Assembly (NCBI GenBank): GCA_963642885.1
Contig: CAVIJI010000001.1
Coordinates: forward strand, 62,001 to 126,000
Source: UMGS1696 sp963642885
Lineage (GTDB): Bacteria > Bacillota > Clostridia > Oscillospirales > CAG-272
DNA length: 64,000 bases
Direction: 5' to 3'
The translations under genes were made by a program, and so were the position numbers. The notes beneath the pieces were generated by a model that had not been told where the DNA came from, did no database searches, and saw only the letters and a list, made by a program, of their open reading frames with translations. Positions 1 to 7,314 of the stretch are shown here, piece by piece; the stretch's first letter is position 1, and each line of letters begins with the position of its first letter.

Positions 1-295
1 AGAAAATACTCGGTTCGCTGGAGCTGTCCCATGTGAACTCGCCGGGCTCGGCACAGAATTCGACTACTTTGCCCTGCTCGACGATCATCATGCATTGGCC
101 GTCCGCTACCGCGATGCCGGAGCCGTTTGAAATTACGTTATCCTCTCCCTTGGTGTTTGAGGAACGGCCGGATGTACGTTTCTGTCCCTTTACGACGAGT
201 ACGTCATTATCTATCGAATCACAATAGAAAAACTCCTTCCACTGATCGGCAAGTACGCCGCCTGCCGCGCCGAGTGCTGCTTTAATAAGTCCCAT
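1..295 (-). CDS. SPFH/YdjI-like (virion core protein family) N-terminal part, partial
   Basis: The 3' end lies outside the window; 98 N-terminal residues are visible. They begin MGLIKAALGAAGG and continue with a tract containing KEFFYCDSI, VLVVKGQKR and a stretch on the theme VADGQCMMIVEQGKVVEF, which resembles the start of the YdjI-like SPFH/band-7 proteins that Firmicutes often encode beside double-zinc-ribbon proteins. The start at 295 is chosen because AAAGGAG lies 7 nt upstream. A TATAAT-like -10 (402-407) exists upstream but without a good -35. Function in this family is not settled; a membrane-stress or scaffold role is only family-level inference. Family assignment is moderately sure. 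Confidence 0.6.
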   Translation of the reverse strand, partial: MGLIKAALGAAGGVLADQWKEFFYCDSIDNDVLVVKGQKRTSGRSSNTKGEDNVISNGSGIAVADGQCMMIVEQGKVVEFCAEPGEFTWDSSSEPSIF

Positions 296-456
296 TCCAG
301 AACTCCTTTCGTTCTTTATGTTATATGACTGTTATACCGCGAGTACGGTTTATGTCCTGAATTATCGTGAGTATATTGCCGCTACATCTATACCCATGAA
401 TATTATACAACATTATCACGTTCTTGTACAGTGTGAAATGTAAAATTTTGTATTTT

Positions 457-491
457 TTAAGGAATCTCCGGAATAATCGGAGATTTCTTAA
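457..491. repeat. Inverted repeat between divergent genes
   Basis: Arms TTAAGGAATCTCCG and CGGAGATTTCTTAA pair over about 14 positions (one G-T) around a 7-nt loop. No T-run follows on either strand, so it is not a convincing terminator. It sits between the divergent SPFH-like gene and the thiT leader. Role unknown. Confidence 0.5.
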
Positions 492-541
492 TCATACTTT
501 AAGAATTGACACTTTTTTCTCGTCTATGCCGATTTATCCCA

Positions 542-570
542 TTGACATGAGTGCGTTTTTCTGATATAAT
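542..570 (+). promoter_or_regulatory. Sigma-A promoter of thiT leader
   Basis: TTGACA (542-547), 17-nt spacer, TATAAT (565-570): a consensus match in both boxes. The transcript would begin about 15 nt upstream of the TPP aptamer. Confidence 0.9.
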
Positions 571-582
571 ATACGCGAACAA

Positions 583-672
583 ACGCAGGGGTGCTGTGCT
601 GAAATGCACGGCTGAGACGGCAGATGCCGAACCCTTTAAACCTGATTCGGATAATACCGGCGTAGGGAGATT
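583..672 (+). ncRNA. TPP riboswitch (THI element)
   Basis: The leader carries the conserved TPP-aptamer blocks in order: GGGGTGCT near 588, CTGAGA at 612-617, ACCCTTT near 631, ACCTGAT near 640, then CGGATAATACCGGCGTAGGGA ending near 669 (the 3' block). It lies between a strong promoter and a terminator hairpin, and the downstream gene is thiT. This is the usual arrangement for repression of thiamine uptake when thiamine pyrophosphate is plentiful. Confidence 0.96.
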
Positions 673-721
673 TTGTATCGGGCTTTTGCGGTAAGCGAAA
701 GCCGAATAATACAGACATTAT

Positions 722-765
722 CTCCGCACCGTAACGGTTATCGTAACGATTGCGGATTTTTTATT
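722..765 (+). terminator. Riboswitch-controlled intrinsic terminator
   Basis: TCCGCA (723-728) pairs with TGCGGA (751-756), with two smaller hairpins inside (CCG/CGG and GTTA/TAAC), followed by TTTTTTATTTT. It is placed between the TPP aptamer and thiT, so it is the likely expression platform for premature termination. Confidence 0.8.
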
Positions 766-806
766 TTCTGCGCTTGTTTGAATTTTATTTTACAGGAGTT
801 GTTTTT

Positions 807-1439
807 ATGACAAACGCATCCGGAAAGAAAACTTTCGATTTGCACCTTTTGGTTGAGTGCGCTCTTATGGTGGCGCTCGCGACCGTGCTCAGCCTTATCA
901 AGGTATACGAAGCCCCGTTCGGCGGCTCCGTAACACTCATTTCGATGGCACCGATTATCGTGCTGTCAATGCATCGCGGCATTATGCCCGGCCTCGCCGC
1001 AGGCTTCGTTCATTCCGTTATTCAGCTGATTCTCGGCCTGTCGAACGTCGGATGGGTTCCCGATATGGGCGGAAAGGTATTGTGTGTGTTATTCGACTAC
1101 ATCATCCCGTTTACGCTCCTCGGCTTGGGCGGTATGTTCCGCGGCGTGAAATTCACGAAAAACGAACGTGCCAACATTATAGTACAGGCGCTTCTCGGTG
1201 CGCTTGTCGTTACCGTGATTCGCTATATCTGCCATATCATCTCCGGTGTTGCCGTATGGTATTCGCTTGACCTCGAGTGGTACGCTGATGATCCCGACCA
1301 TATAGTAAACAAATACGGCTCATGGGCATTCTCGGCGATTTACAACGGTTCGTTTATGATTCCCGAAATAATCGAAACCTGTATCGGAGCTCCGATTATC
1401 TGCGCCGCGCTCACGAAAGTATTCAAAAAGAAAGCGTAA
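807..1439 (+). CDS. thiT: ThiT, thiamine-binding S component of an ECF transporter
   Basis: This 210-residue membrane protein is predicted to bind thiamine outside the cell and deliver it through a shared ECF energy-coupling module encoded elsewhere. Six hydrophobic segments are visible, for example CALMVALATVLSLIK near the N-terminus and ALLGALVVTVIRYICHII near residue 145. The conserved ThiT region with GWVPDMGGK near residue 90 and the substrate-site tract YNGSFMIPEIIE near residue 185 are present. The start at 807 follows CAGGAG by 8 nt; an earlier in-frame TTG falls inside the terminator hairpin and is excluded. The TPP riboswitch upstream fixes the substrate with good certainty. Confidence 0.93.
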   Translation: MTNASGKKTFDLHLLVECALMVALATVLSLIKVYEAPFGGSVTLISMAPIIVLSMHRGIMPGLAAGFVHSVIQLILGLSNVGWVPDMGGKVLCVLFDYIIPFTLLGLGGMFRGVKFTKNERANIIVQALLGALVVTVIRYICHIISGVAVWYSLDLEWYADDPDHIVNKYGSWAFSAIYNGSFMIPEIIETCIGAPIICAALTKVFKKKA

Positions 1440-1550
1440 GGGTTATATTTAGGATACTCTGAATAAATCGGATTTTTGCGATAAAAGGCTGAAATATAGG
1501 GGCTTTTACCGCAAAAATAACCTTAAATCAGAGGCTTCCTTCGCAAAAAA

Positions 1551-1607
1551 GTTCCGCCGAAAATCCTCCGTCAGTCAAACGGGGAGCATTTCGGCGGAAC
1601 TTTTTTT
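1551..1607 (+). terminator. Intrinsic terminator after thiT
   Basis: GTTCCGCCGAAA (1551-1562) pairs with TTTCGGCGGAAC (1589-1600), followed by TTTTTTT. The A-run before the first arm means it could also stop transcription on the other strand. Confidence 0.88.
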
Positions 1608-1674
1608 ATGCGGAAACAGTTCGCGGTGTTGATTTTTTTGTGATTTATATATTTCTTTAATGAAAAAGCTGTGA

Positions 1675-1680
1675 TATAAT
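1675..1680 (+). promoter_or_regulatory. Promoter -10 for the oxidoreductase gene
   Basis: TATAAT at 1675-1680, about 45 nt before the start codon at 1726. The matching -35 (TTTCTT near 1652) is poor. Confidence 0.55.
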
Positions 1681-1725
1681 ATACGCAACCCGATAGATCG
1701 AAAAAACAAGAAAGGATTACGCATT

Positions 1726-2859
1726 ATGAAAAAAATCAATGTTGCCCTCGTGGGACTCGGCTTCGGCGGATCGTTTGCCGGAATCTATGCAGAGCATCCG
1801 AACGTAGGCAAGCTTACACTGTTCGATACAAGAGAAGACGTCGCACTTCGCCTGAACGAATACATCGGAGGAAAGGCCGAGATCGCACCGAGCTTTGAGG
1901 CTATTTTAAACGATGACACAATCGATGCCGTTCATCTCGTGACTCCGATTCCGCTCCATGCCGAGCAGAGCATAGCCGTGCTCAACGCGGGAAAACACTG
2001 CGCCTGCACTGTTCCGATGGCTACATCGCTTGAGGATATACGCAGAATTACCGAGGCAAAACGCAAATCGGGCAAGAACTACATGATGATGGAGACGACA
2101 CTCTATACATATCAGTATTTCTACGCCGCAAAGATGAAAAAAGAAGGCAAGTTCGGTAAAATACAGTTCTTCCGCGGATCTCACTACCAGGACATGGCGA
2201 ACTGGCCCGACTATTGGATGGGACTTCCTCCGATGTGGTACGGCACTCACGCAATCGGCCCTATGGTCGGACTCTCCGACTCGCGTATCTGTCGTGTCAA
2301 CTGCTTCGGCTCGGGTACAATGGAGGAATGGCTCACTAAGCAGTACGGCAATCCGTTCCCGATCGAATCCGCTTTGTTCGAGTTTGAAAACGGATTAAAG
2401 GGTGAGGCTACACGCGCGCTGTTCGAGTGTGCGAGAACATATCAGGAGGGAATGTTCGTTTACGGCTCCAATGCCTGCTTCGAATGGGGCTTTGACGACG
2501 GAAAGGATCCGTATGTTACCACATTCATTCCCGCTATAGAGGGAGACAGAGGCGGAAGAGCGGATGTTCAGATTGTTCCGATGCCGAACAGCTACGACGA
2601 TCTTCCCGAGGAACTGTGGCACTTTACCGTCGGCGGAAACTTCGATCCCCTCAATCCTCACGAATCACTCAAGAGAGGCGCGGGCGGCGGACATCACGGC
2701 TCACATCCGCACCTTGTGCATGAATTCGTAATGAGCTGCATAGAAGAACGCAAGCCGTGGATAGATGAGGTTCTCGGCGGAAACATTACGGCTGCGGGAA
2801 TATGCGCACACGAATCCGCTATGCGCGGCGGCGAGGCTGTAATAGTACCCGAATTCTGA
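1726..2859 (+). CDS. Gfo/Idh/MocA-family NAD(P)-dependent oxidoreductase, unusual active-site motif
   Basis: The 377-residue protein begins with a Rossmann motif VALVGLGFGGS (residues 6-16) and has the family length. Members oxidise or reduce sugars, inositols or related polyols, or remodel glycosides. The usual EKP active-site motif after the nucleotide-binding domain is replaced: the aligned segment reads GKHCACTVPMATS near residue 90. A glycine/histidine-rich tract GAGGGHHGSHPH near residue 325 is present. It is monocistronic, with an AAGAAAGGA ribosome site and a terminator directly after it. The substrate cannot be named. The second family member in this window, at 37529, keeps SEKP, so the loss here is specific to this paralogue. 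Confidence 0.85.
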   Translation: MKKINVALVGLGFGGSFAGIYAEHPNVGKLTLFDTREDVALRLNEYIGGKAEIAPSFEAILNDDTIDAVHLVTPIPLHAEQSIAVLNAGKHCACTVPMATSLEDIRRITEAKRKSGKNYMMMETTLYTYQYFYAAKMKKEGKFGKIQFFRGSHYQDMANWPDYWMGLPPMWYGTHAIGPMVGLSDSRICRVNCFGSGTMEEWLTKQYGNPFPIESALFEFENGLKGEATRALFECARTYQEGMFVYGSNACFEWGFDDGKDPYVTTFIPAIEGDRGGRADVQIVPMPNSYDDLPEELWHFTVGGNFDPLNPHESLKRGAGGGHHGSHPHLVHEFVMSCIEERKPWIDEVLGGNITAAGICAHESAMRGGEAVIVPEF

Positions 2860-2892
2860 TAAACACCGATTCGATTGAATATTTCGTAAACG

Positions 2893-2931
2893 AAAACAGG
2901 CTGACGCATTTCGATGTGGGAGCCTGTTTTT
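2893..2931 (+). terminator. Intrinsic terminator after the oxidoreductase
   Basis: AAAACAGGCT (2893-2902) pairs with AGCCTGTTTT (2921-2930) and is followed by T, 34 nt after the stop codon. Confidence 0.75.
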
Positions 2932-2958
2932 GTCATATCGGTATCGAAAAAACAAAAA

Positions 2959-2990
2959 GACGGATGCGATTCACTCGCATCCGTCTTTTT
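2959..2990. terminator. Bidirectional terminator between the oxidoreductase and tRNA-Ser
   Basis: Perfect 11-bp arms GACGGATGCGA (2959-2969) and TCGCATCCGTC (2975-2985) are flanked by A5 on the left and T5 on the right. It lies 3 nt beyond the tRNA 3' end on the minus strand, so it most likely ends the tRNA transcript and also backs up the plus-strand terminator. Confidence 0.88.
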
Positions 2991-2992
2991 CA

Positions 2993-3079
2993 CGCAGGGA
3001 AAGGGATTCGAACCCTTGTGGCATTGCTGCCAAACGGTTTTCAAGACCGCCTCGTTATGACCGCTTCGATATCCCTGCG
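2993..3079 (-). tRNA. tRNA-Ser (anticodon UGA)
   Basis: An 87-nt class II tRNA on the minus strand. The acceptor arms CGCAGGG and CCCTGCG pair fully; the anticodon loop CUUGAAA closed by CGGU/ACCG gives anticodon UGA; there is a long variable arm (TTTGGC AGCAAT GCCA) and a GGGTTCGAATCCC T arm. It decodes UCA, and by wobble other UCN codons. CCA is not encoded. Confidence 0.95.
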
Positions 3080-3156
3080 TCTCATCGTGCAGTCACTATT
3101 TTACCACAAAGGAAATTTTTTGTCAAGTGATATTTTTACAAAAACACCGTACCGAG

Positions 3157-4329
3157 TTATAATTTCGGGTATTTCGCATACCCTTCCTTCAGTCTGCTCA
3201 GCCCGTCGTCGAGTGTGATTCTGGGGCAGGCGATGTTGAGACGGAAGAAGGTCTTTCCGCATTCGCCGTATGACTCGCCCTTTGAAACGTACAGGCCCGT
3301 TTCGCTCCGCAGATAATCCGTAAACGCTCCCGCGTCCGAGGTGAATTTCGAGCAGTTTATCCACAGCAGATATGTCGCGTCCGACGGAGTAAGCACCATG
3401 TCGGGTATTTCCTCGCGCAGAAAAGCGGCGGTATGCTTTTTGTTCTCGAAGATGTATTCTCTGACCTCGTCAAGCCATTCTCCGCCGTGCTCGAACGCGG
3501 CGATTGCCGCCGTCTGCGCGAATGAGTTCGGCTCGGCCACCTCGTCGGTATTCAGTCCGCGGTTTACCTTGTGCCGCAGATTCGGGTTGGGTATGACAAC
3601 CGCCGCACTCTGAATTCCGGGTATGCCGAAGGTCTTTGTCGGTGCGATGCACGTTACGCTGATGTTTTTACACGTTTCGGATGCCGATGCGAACGGAACA
3701 TATCCGCATTCGGGGTCAGTCAGGTCGCAGTGTATCTCATCGGAAAGTACGATTACATTGTATTTCGCGGCAAGCTCTCCGATTTTCGCCAAGGTTTCCC
3801 TGTCCCAGATTTTACCGACGGGATTCTGAGGATTGCACAGTATCATAAGAGATGTCTGCGGATCGGACAGCTTTTTCTCGAGATCGTCGAAATCAACCGA
3901 GTAGTTCAGACCGTCATAGCTCAGCGGAGAGGGATAGATGTTTCTTCCGTTGTTGTATATGGAGTTGAAAAATATATTGTAGCAGGGAGTCATGACAACA
4001 ACCTTCTCGGCGGGAGTCGTCAGTTTGCGCACCGCGGACGATATGGCGGGAACCACACCCGTGCAGAATATAATCCAGTCACGGTCGATTTTGAATCCGT
4101 GACGTTTGTCCCACCAACCGATGTACGCATCGGCCCATTCGTCGGGAACGACAGTATAGCCGAATATACCGTGCTCGGCTCTTTTGATTATGGCGTCGGT
4201 TATTTCGGGAGCGGTTTTGAAATCCATATCCGCTACCCACATCGGCAGCTCGTTTTCTCCGACATCCCATTTCAGAGAATCCGTGTTTCTTCTGTTTATC
4301 GGCGTATCGAAATCGAATTTATATTTCAT
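3157..4329 (-). CDS. patB: PatB/MalY-type PLP-dependent C-S lyase
   Basis: This 390-residue fold-type I aminotransferase-like enzyme probably cleaves cystathionine or related C-S bonds to pyruvate, ammonia and a thiol. Visible features are the family N-terminus FDTPINRRNTDSLKWD, ELPMWVADMDF near residue 30, the PLP-contact block LCNPQNPVGK near residue 165, SDEIHCDLT near residue 196 and the lysine block APTKTFGIPG near residue 229, where the lysine should hold PLP. The start follows AGAGGT, which overlaps the last codons of the upstream DUF3737 gene; only 4 nt separate the two genes, so translation is probably coupled. MalY-like regulatory side activity cannot be judged. Confidence 0.9.
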   Translation of the reverse strand: MKYKFDFDTPINRRNTDSLKWDVGENELPMWVADMDFKTAPEITDAIIKRAEHGIFGYTVVPDEWADAYIGWWDKRHGFKIDRDWIIFCTGVVPAISSAVRKLTTPAEKVVVMTPCYNIFFNSIYNNGRNIYPSPLSYDGLNYSVDFDDLEKKLSDPQTSLMILCNPQNPVGKIWDRETLAKIGELAAKYNVIVLSDEIHCDLTDPECGYVPFASASETCKNISVTCIAPTKTFGIPGIQSAAVVIPNPNLRHKVNRGLNTDEVAEPNSFAQTAAIAAFEHGGEWLDEVREYIFENKKHTAAFLREEIPDMVLTPSDATYLLWINCSKFTSDAGAFTDYLRSETGLYVSKGESYGECGKTFFRLNIACPRITLDDGLSRLKEGYAKYPKL

Positions 4330-4333
4330 CGCG

Positions 4334-5173
4334 TTAACCTCTGCATTTTATAACGGTTTTCGACGGATCTATTTTGTCCTTTTCCATAATCAGCTCGTCA
4401 ATGGAATCGGCTGTGATCGTTCCGCTTTTCGGATTGAACACGCTGTTTATTTTGCCTGTGATATCGGCGTCTACCGAGGAATATTCGAATGCGAGAGTTG
4501 TATTTATCAGCTTGCAGTTTTTCATTGTGAGGTTATCGATATAACACAATCCCTGCAGGCTTTCTATGGTGCAGTTTACGAATGTGAGGTTTCGCGAGTT
4601 CCAGCCGAGGTATTCTCCGACGATGAACGTGTCGTATACGGTTACGTTTTCACAGTTCCAAAAAGCATCCTTCGAGAGCATTTTCGAGGAGCGTACCTCT
4701 ATGTTTTTACCGCCGTCAAATGCGTAGTTGCCATACAATGTGAAATTATCTGCCGAAATATCGGAGGAATTCATTCCGAAATAGTCTCCCTTTGCCGTAA
4801 CCGAATCGAGATGCACACCGGTACAGCTCCAAAGCGTTTCGTTCGCGTTCGGGAGTGATACGTTAATGAGCGATACGTCACTGCAGCGGCGGAAGTTTTT
4901 CGGGGCCTCTATGAGAGAATCCTTTACCGATATATGATTCGTGTACCATACTCCCGAGCGCGCCATCTCAAACCATGAGCAGTTCTCGACCTTTACGTTG
5001 TTCGAATACCACAGAGGATACTTCCATTTGAACATACTGCCGTACAGCTCTATATCACGGCTTTCTTTGAGAGGAGACTCGCCTTCATCGAAAACAGTGT
5101 CGACAATCCTCAAATCACTTTCGCCGAAAAGAGGACGTTCCCCTTTATAATAACCGCGTATTATTTCTTTCAT
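4334..5173 (-). CDS. DUF3737 family right-handed beta-helix protein
   Basis: The 279-residue protein matches the DUF3737 pattern: start MKEIIRGYYKGERPLFGE, then repeated short rungs such as VKVENCSWFE, ISVKDSLIEA, LTFVNCTIESLQGL and LTMKNCKLINT, which suggest a beta-helix. No signal peptide or membrane segment is visible, so it should be cytoplasmic. It is the first gene of a two-gene operon with the PatB-like lyase. GGAGAAAAACACA precedes the ATG. The molecular function is unknown; the tight pairing suggests a link to sulfur amino acids, which is inference only. Confidence 0.85.
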   Translation of the reverse strand: MKEIIRGYYKGERPLFGESDLRIVDTVFDEGESPLKESRDIELYGSMFKWKYPLWYSNNVKVENCSWFEMARSGVWYTNHISVKDSLIEAPKNFRRCSDVSLINVSLPNANETLWSCTGVHLDSVTAKGDYFGMNSSDISADNFTLYGNYAFDGGKNIEVRSSKMLSKDAFWNCENVTVYDTFIVGEYLGWNSRNLTFVNCTIESLQGLCYIDNLTMKNCKLINTTLAFEYSSVDADITGKINSVFNPKSGTITADSIDELIMEKDKIDPSKTVIKCRG

Positions 5174-5214
5174 TGTGTTTTTCTCCTTTGTACGGGAACC
5201 GTAATTATGATTAT

Positions 5215-5243
5215 ATTATAAAGCCGCGGGGGGACGATTACAA
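5215..5243 (-). promoter_or_regulatory. Promoter of the DUF3737-patB operon
   Basis: Read on the minus strand: TTGTAA (5238-5243), 17 nt, TATAAT (5215-5220). The spacer contains a CCCCCCGCGG run. Transcription would start about 35-40 nt before the start codon. Confidence 0.8.
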
Positions 5244-5325
5244 CATTAATTTGTGAAATTTTAAAATCACGGAAAATTAATTTAATAATTCCCCGTGTAA
5301 CACCCTCGAGATGCACCCGTTTCGT

Positions 5326-5422
5326 ATGTAAAATCATATGTAAAATCGAATGTATGGCGGCGCAAACACTTTACATTCGACTTTACATGAATTTGACATA
5401 GTGAATCTTTCGGATTTTACAT
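5326..5422. repeat. Cluster of TGTAAA/TTTACA motifs
   Basis: Within the 378-nt gap between DUF3737 and the acetyltransferase gene, ATGTAAAATC occurs at 5326-5335 and 5338-5347, its inverted form GATTTTACAT at 5413-5422, and CTTTACAT at 5369-5376 and 5381-5388. TCGAATGTA (5346-5354) pairs with TACATTCGA (5372-5380). The two genes flanking the gap diverge from patB and converge on nothing here, so this may be a regulatory cluster for the minus-strand patB operon. No protein is assigned. Confidence 0.4.
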
Positions 5423-5487
5423 TAAAATCGTATCATAAAATCAGAGCTTTCTTAAATCGTCGTGTTCATACCGAAGCGTGAAGAAGC

Positions 5488-5544
5488 AAAATAAATAGGC
5501 GTGCCGCGGTTACATCACATTGAAGGATGCAACCGCGGCACGCC
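5488..5544 (-). terminator. Terminator of the kinase-acetyltransferase operon
   Basis: GGCGTGCCGCGGTT (5498-5511) and AACCGCGGCACGCC (5531-5544) form a perfect 14-bp stem. On the minus strand it is followed by a T-rich TATTTATTTT, 8 nt beyond the end of the acetyltransferase gene. Confidence 0.88.
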
Positions 5545-5551
5545 GTTTTCG

Positions 5552-6040
5552 TTATTTCCGAAGAAAATCGTATGCCGTTCTTTCGGTGCCGTCACGCACG
5601 TATATTATTCCGCACCGTACAAACCCGTATTTTTCGATGGCGTTCCGCATCGTCAGGTTGACCTCGTGTGTGTCGATTCTCAGGTAGTCCGTTATTCCCG
5701 CACAGTAGTCGAAGCAGGCACGTGCCACACCGTGTACGATACCGTTCGATGCCAGACGATGTATCGTGCCGTACGGTCTGTCGTAACGCCAATGACCGTC
5801 CTTTATAACGGCGTATGTAGGGTCGTCTCCCATGATAAACGAGAATGTACCGACAGCTTTGCCGTTTTCGGTCAGAAGATAATCGTTTGTGTTTTCGATG
5901 TCATTCGAGAGAATATCGACATTCGGATAGCCGTTGTCCCACTGCGACGTGTTTCCGTGCGATTTCATATAAGCTTTTGCCGAGTCGTATATGCTCATTA
6001 TACATTCGATGTCGGCATGTGTACTCTTTCTTATTTCCAT
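5552..6040 (-). CDS. GNAT-family N-acetyltransferase
   Basis: A 162-residue GNAT protein: N-terminus MEIRKSTHADIECIMSIYDSAK, a central strand AVGTFSFIMG, the acetyl-CoA tract IHRLASNGIVHGVARACFDYC near residue 92-112 and DTHEVNLTMRNAIEKYGFVRCGII near residue 124, a typical GNAT C-terminal layout. It acetylates an unknown amine. It lies 29 nt downstream of a PfkB-type kinase on the same strand and ends at a strong terminator. No good ribosome site is visible before its ATG, so it may be translated weakly or by read-on from the kinase. Confidence 0.87.
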   Translation of the reverse strand: MEIRKSTHADIECIMSIYDSAKAYMKSHGNTSQWDNGYPNVDILSNDIENTNDYLLTENGKAVGTFSFIMGDDPTYAVIKDGHWRYDRPYGTIHRLASNGIVHGVARACFDYCAGITDYLRIDTHEVNLTMRNAIEKYGFVRCGIIYVRDGTERTAYDFLRK

Positions 6041-6069
6041 AAATCAAAAGTTAAAATCAAAGATTTTAA

Positions 6070-7098
6070 TCAGAGCTCGTCCGATTCGTCCTTTACTACC
6101 GCATCGGCATTTCCGCCCGTTTCGTTTTCGGCGGCAACCTTGTTTTTCGCGTATGCTATAACCTCGGCTCTCGTGGGAATCGACGGCGATGCTCCCGCCT
6201 TTGTCACGGAGATTGCGGCGGCGCATGTGGCGTATTTGACTGCCGAGACTATGTTTTGATTGCTGAGGTAAACGTATGTCATAACGGCGGTGAACACGTC
6301 TCCCGCGGCGGTAGTGTCGACAACATCGACCTTTTCCGCGGGAATCACATAGTATTCCTTCCTGTCGTATATGAACGCGCCGCGCTCACCGAGCTTTATG
6401 ACAATATATTTAGCGTCTACCATTGTCGACAGCTTTATGGCGGCTCTCAGTGTGTTTTCCTCCGTGGTCGGGGCGATTCCCGTGAAAACTCTCGTTTCGC
6501 TTTCGTTGGGAGAGAATATCTCGACCTTTCCGAGACGGGACAGCGGAAAATCGAGTCTGGCGGGACCTGCGTCGATGAACACGGGAATACCCGCTTCGTT
6601 TGCACGGCGGGAAGCTTCGACAGCCGCCTCGTCGGGAATCTCGAACTGCATATAGAGCGCATCGGGATAGCACGTGAAGCCGTCCTCGATATCCTCTGCC
6701 GTCATCGTCATGTTTGCTCCGGGATATACGATAATACGGTTTTTGCCGTTGTCCTCGACAAGTATGGATGCGAGTCCCGTGGGTGCTTCCTCGTCTTCCT
6801 TGATATATCTTGTGTCGATACCCTCACGCTGATAGAAGGAAGTGAGTCTTTTGGCGTTTGAGTCACGTCCGAGCTTGCATTGAAAAACACAGTCCGCGCC
6901 CATTCTCGCAAAGGCAACGGCACTGTTCGCTCCCTTGCCTCCGGGAACATAGGTGTAACCGAGCTCCGATTCGCATACGGTTTCACCCGAATAGGGCATA
7001 CGGCGCATTCTCTGTACGAAGTCGATATTCGCGCTTGATACAACGAGTATTCTTTGCTTTTTCATAGCTATCCCAAGGATAAGCCGAACTGTCGGCAT
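6070..7098 (-). CDS. Ribokinase-like PfkB sugar kinase
   Basis: A 342-residue PfkB carbohydrate kinase. The N-terminal PfkB signature GGKGANSAVAFARMGADC and the C-terminal DTTAAGDVF (the usual DTTGAGD with Gly to Ala; the catalytic Asp is kept) are visible. Ribokinase-like features such as GGKGAN suggest a pentose substrate, not proven. The ATG at 7098 has AAGGAGG 10 nt upstream; family homology begins at MKKQRILVV, 11 residues later (7065), which lacks a clear ribosome site, so either start is possible. The C-terminus carries an extra low-complexity acidic tail. It heads a two-gene unit with the GNAT gene. Confidence 0.88.
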   Translation of the reverse strand: MPTVRLILGIAMKKQRILVVSSANIDFVQRMRRMPYSGETVCESELGYTYVPGGKGANSAVAFARMGADCVFQCKLGRDSNAKRLTSFYQREGIDTRYIKEDEEAPTGLASILVEDNGKNRIIVYPGANMTMTAEDIEDGFTCYPDALYMQFEIPDEAAVEASRRANEAGIPVFIDAGPARLDFPLSRLGKVEIFSPNESETRVFTGIAPTTEENTLRAAIKLSTMVDAKYIVIKLGERGAFIYDRKEYYVIPAEKVDVVDTTAAGDVFTAVMTYVYLSNQNIVSAVKYATCAAAISVTKAGASPSIPTRAEVIAYAKNKVAAENETGGNADAVVKDESDEL

Positions 7099-7239
7099 AT
7101 CCTAATATCCTCCTTAAAAGCTGTTTATAATAAATATAATCCTCATAACATTGTATTATACATTCTAATGGTATTATATCACTGGGCTGTGTCAAATGCA
7201 AACGTAATTTATAAACTTTTGCGGATGTCCGAGGCCCAC

Positions 7240-7268
7240 TTGACTAAATGCGAAAAAAAAGGTATAAT
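7240..7268 (+). promoter_or_regulatory. Promoter of the PaaK-like/ACT pair
   Basis: TTGACT (7240-7245), 17 nt including an A8 run, TATAAT (7263-7268). Confidence 0.88.
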
Positions 7269-7314
7269 ATACACAGATTATGAAAAAATAACCGCATAAA
7301 CGAAAGGCTCACAG

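Noticed and set aside
457..491. Terminator between the SPFH-like gene and thiT
   Set aside because: Good stem but no T-run on either strand.
7190..7220. TTGACA on the minus strand as -35 of the ribokinase promoter
   Set aside because: The nearest TATAAT is only 11 nt away and no correct-spacing -10 is seen.
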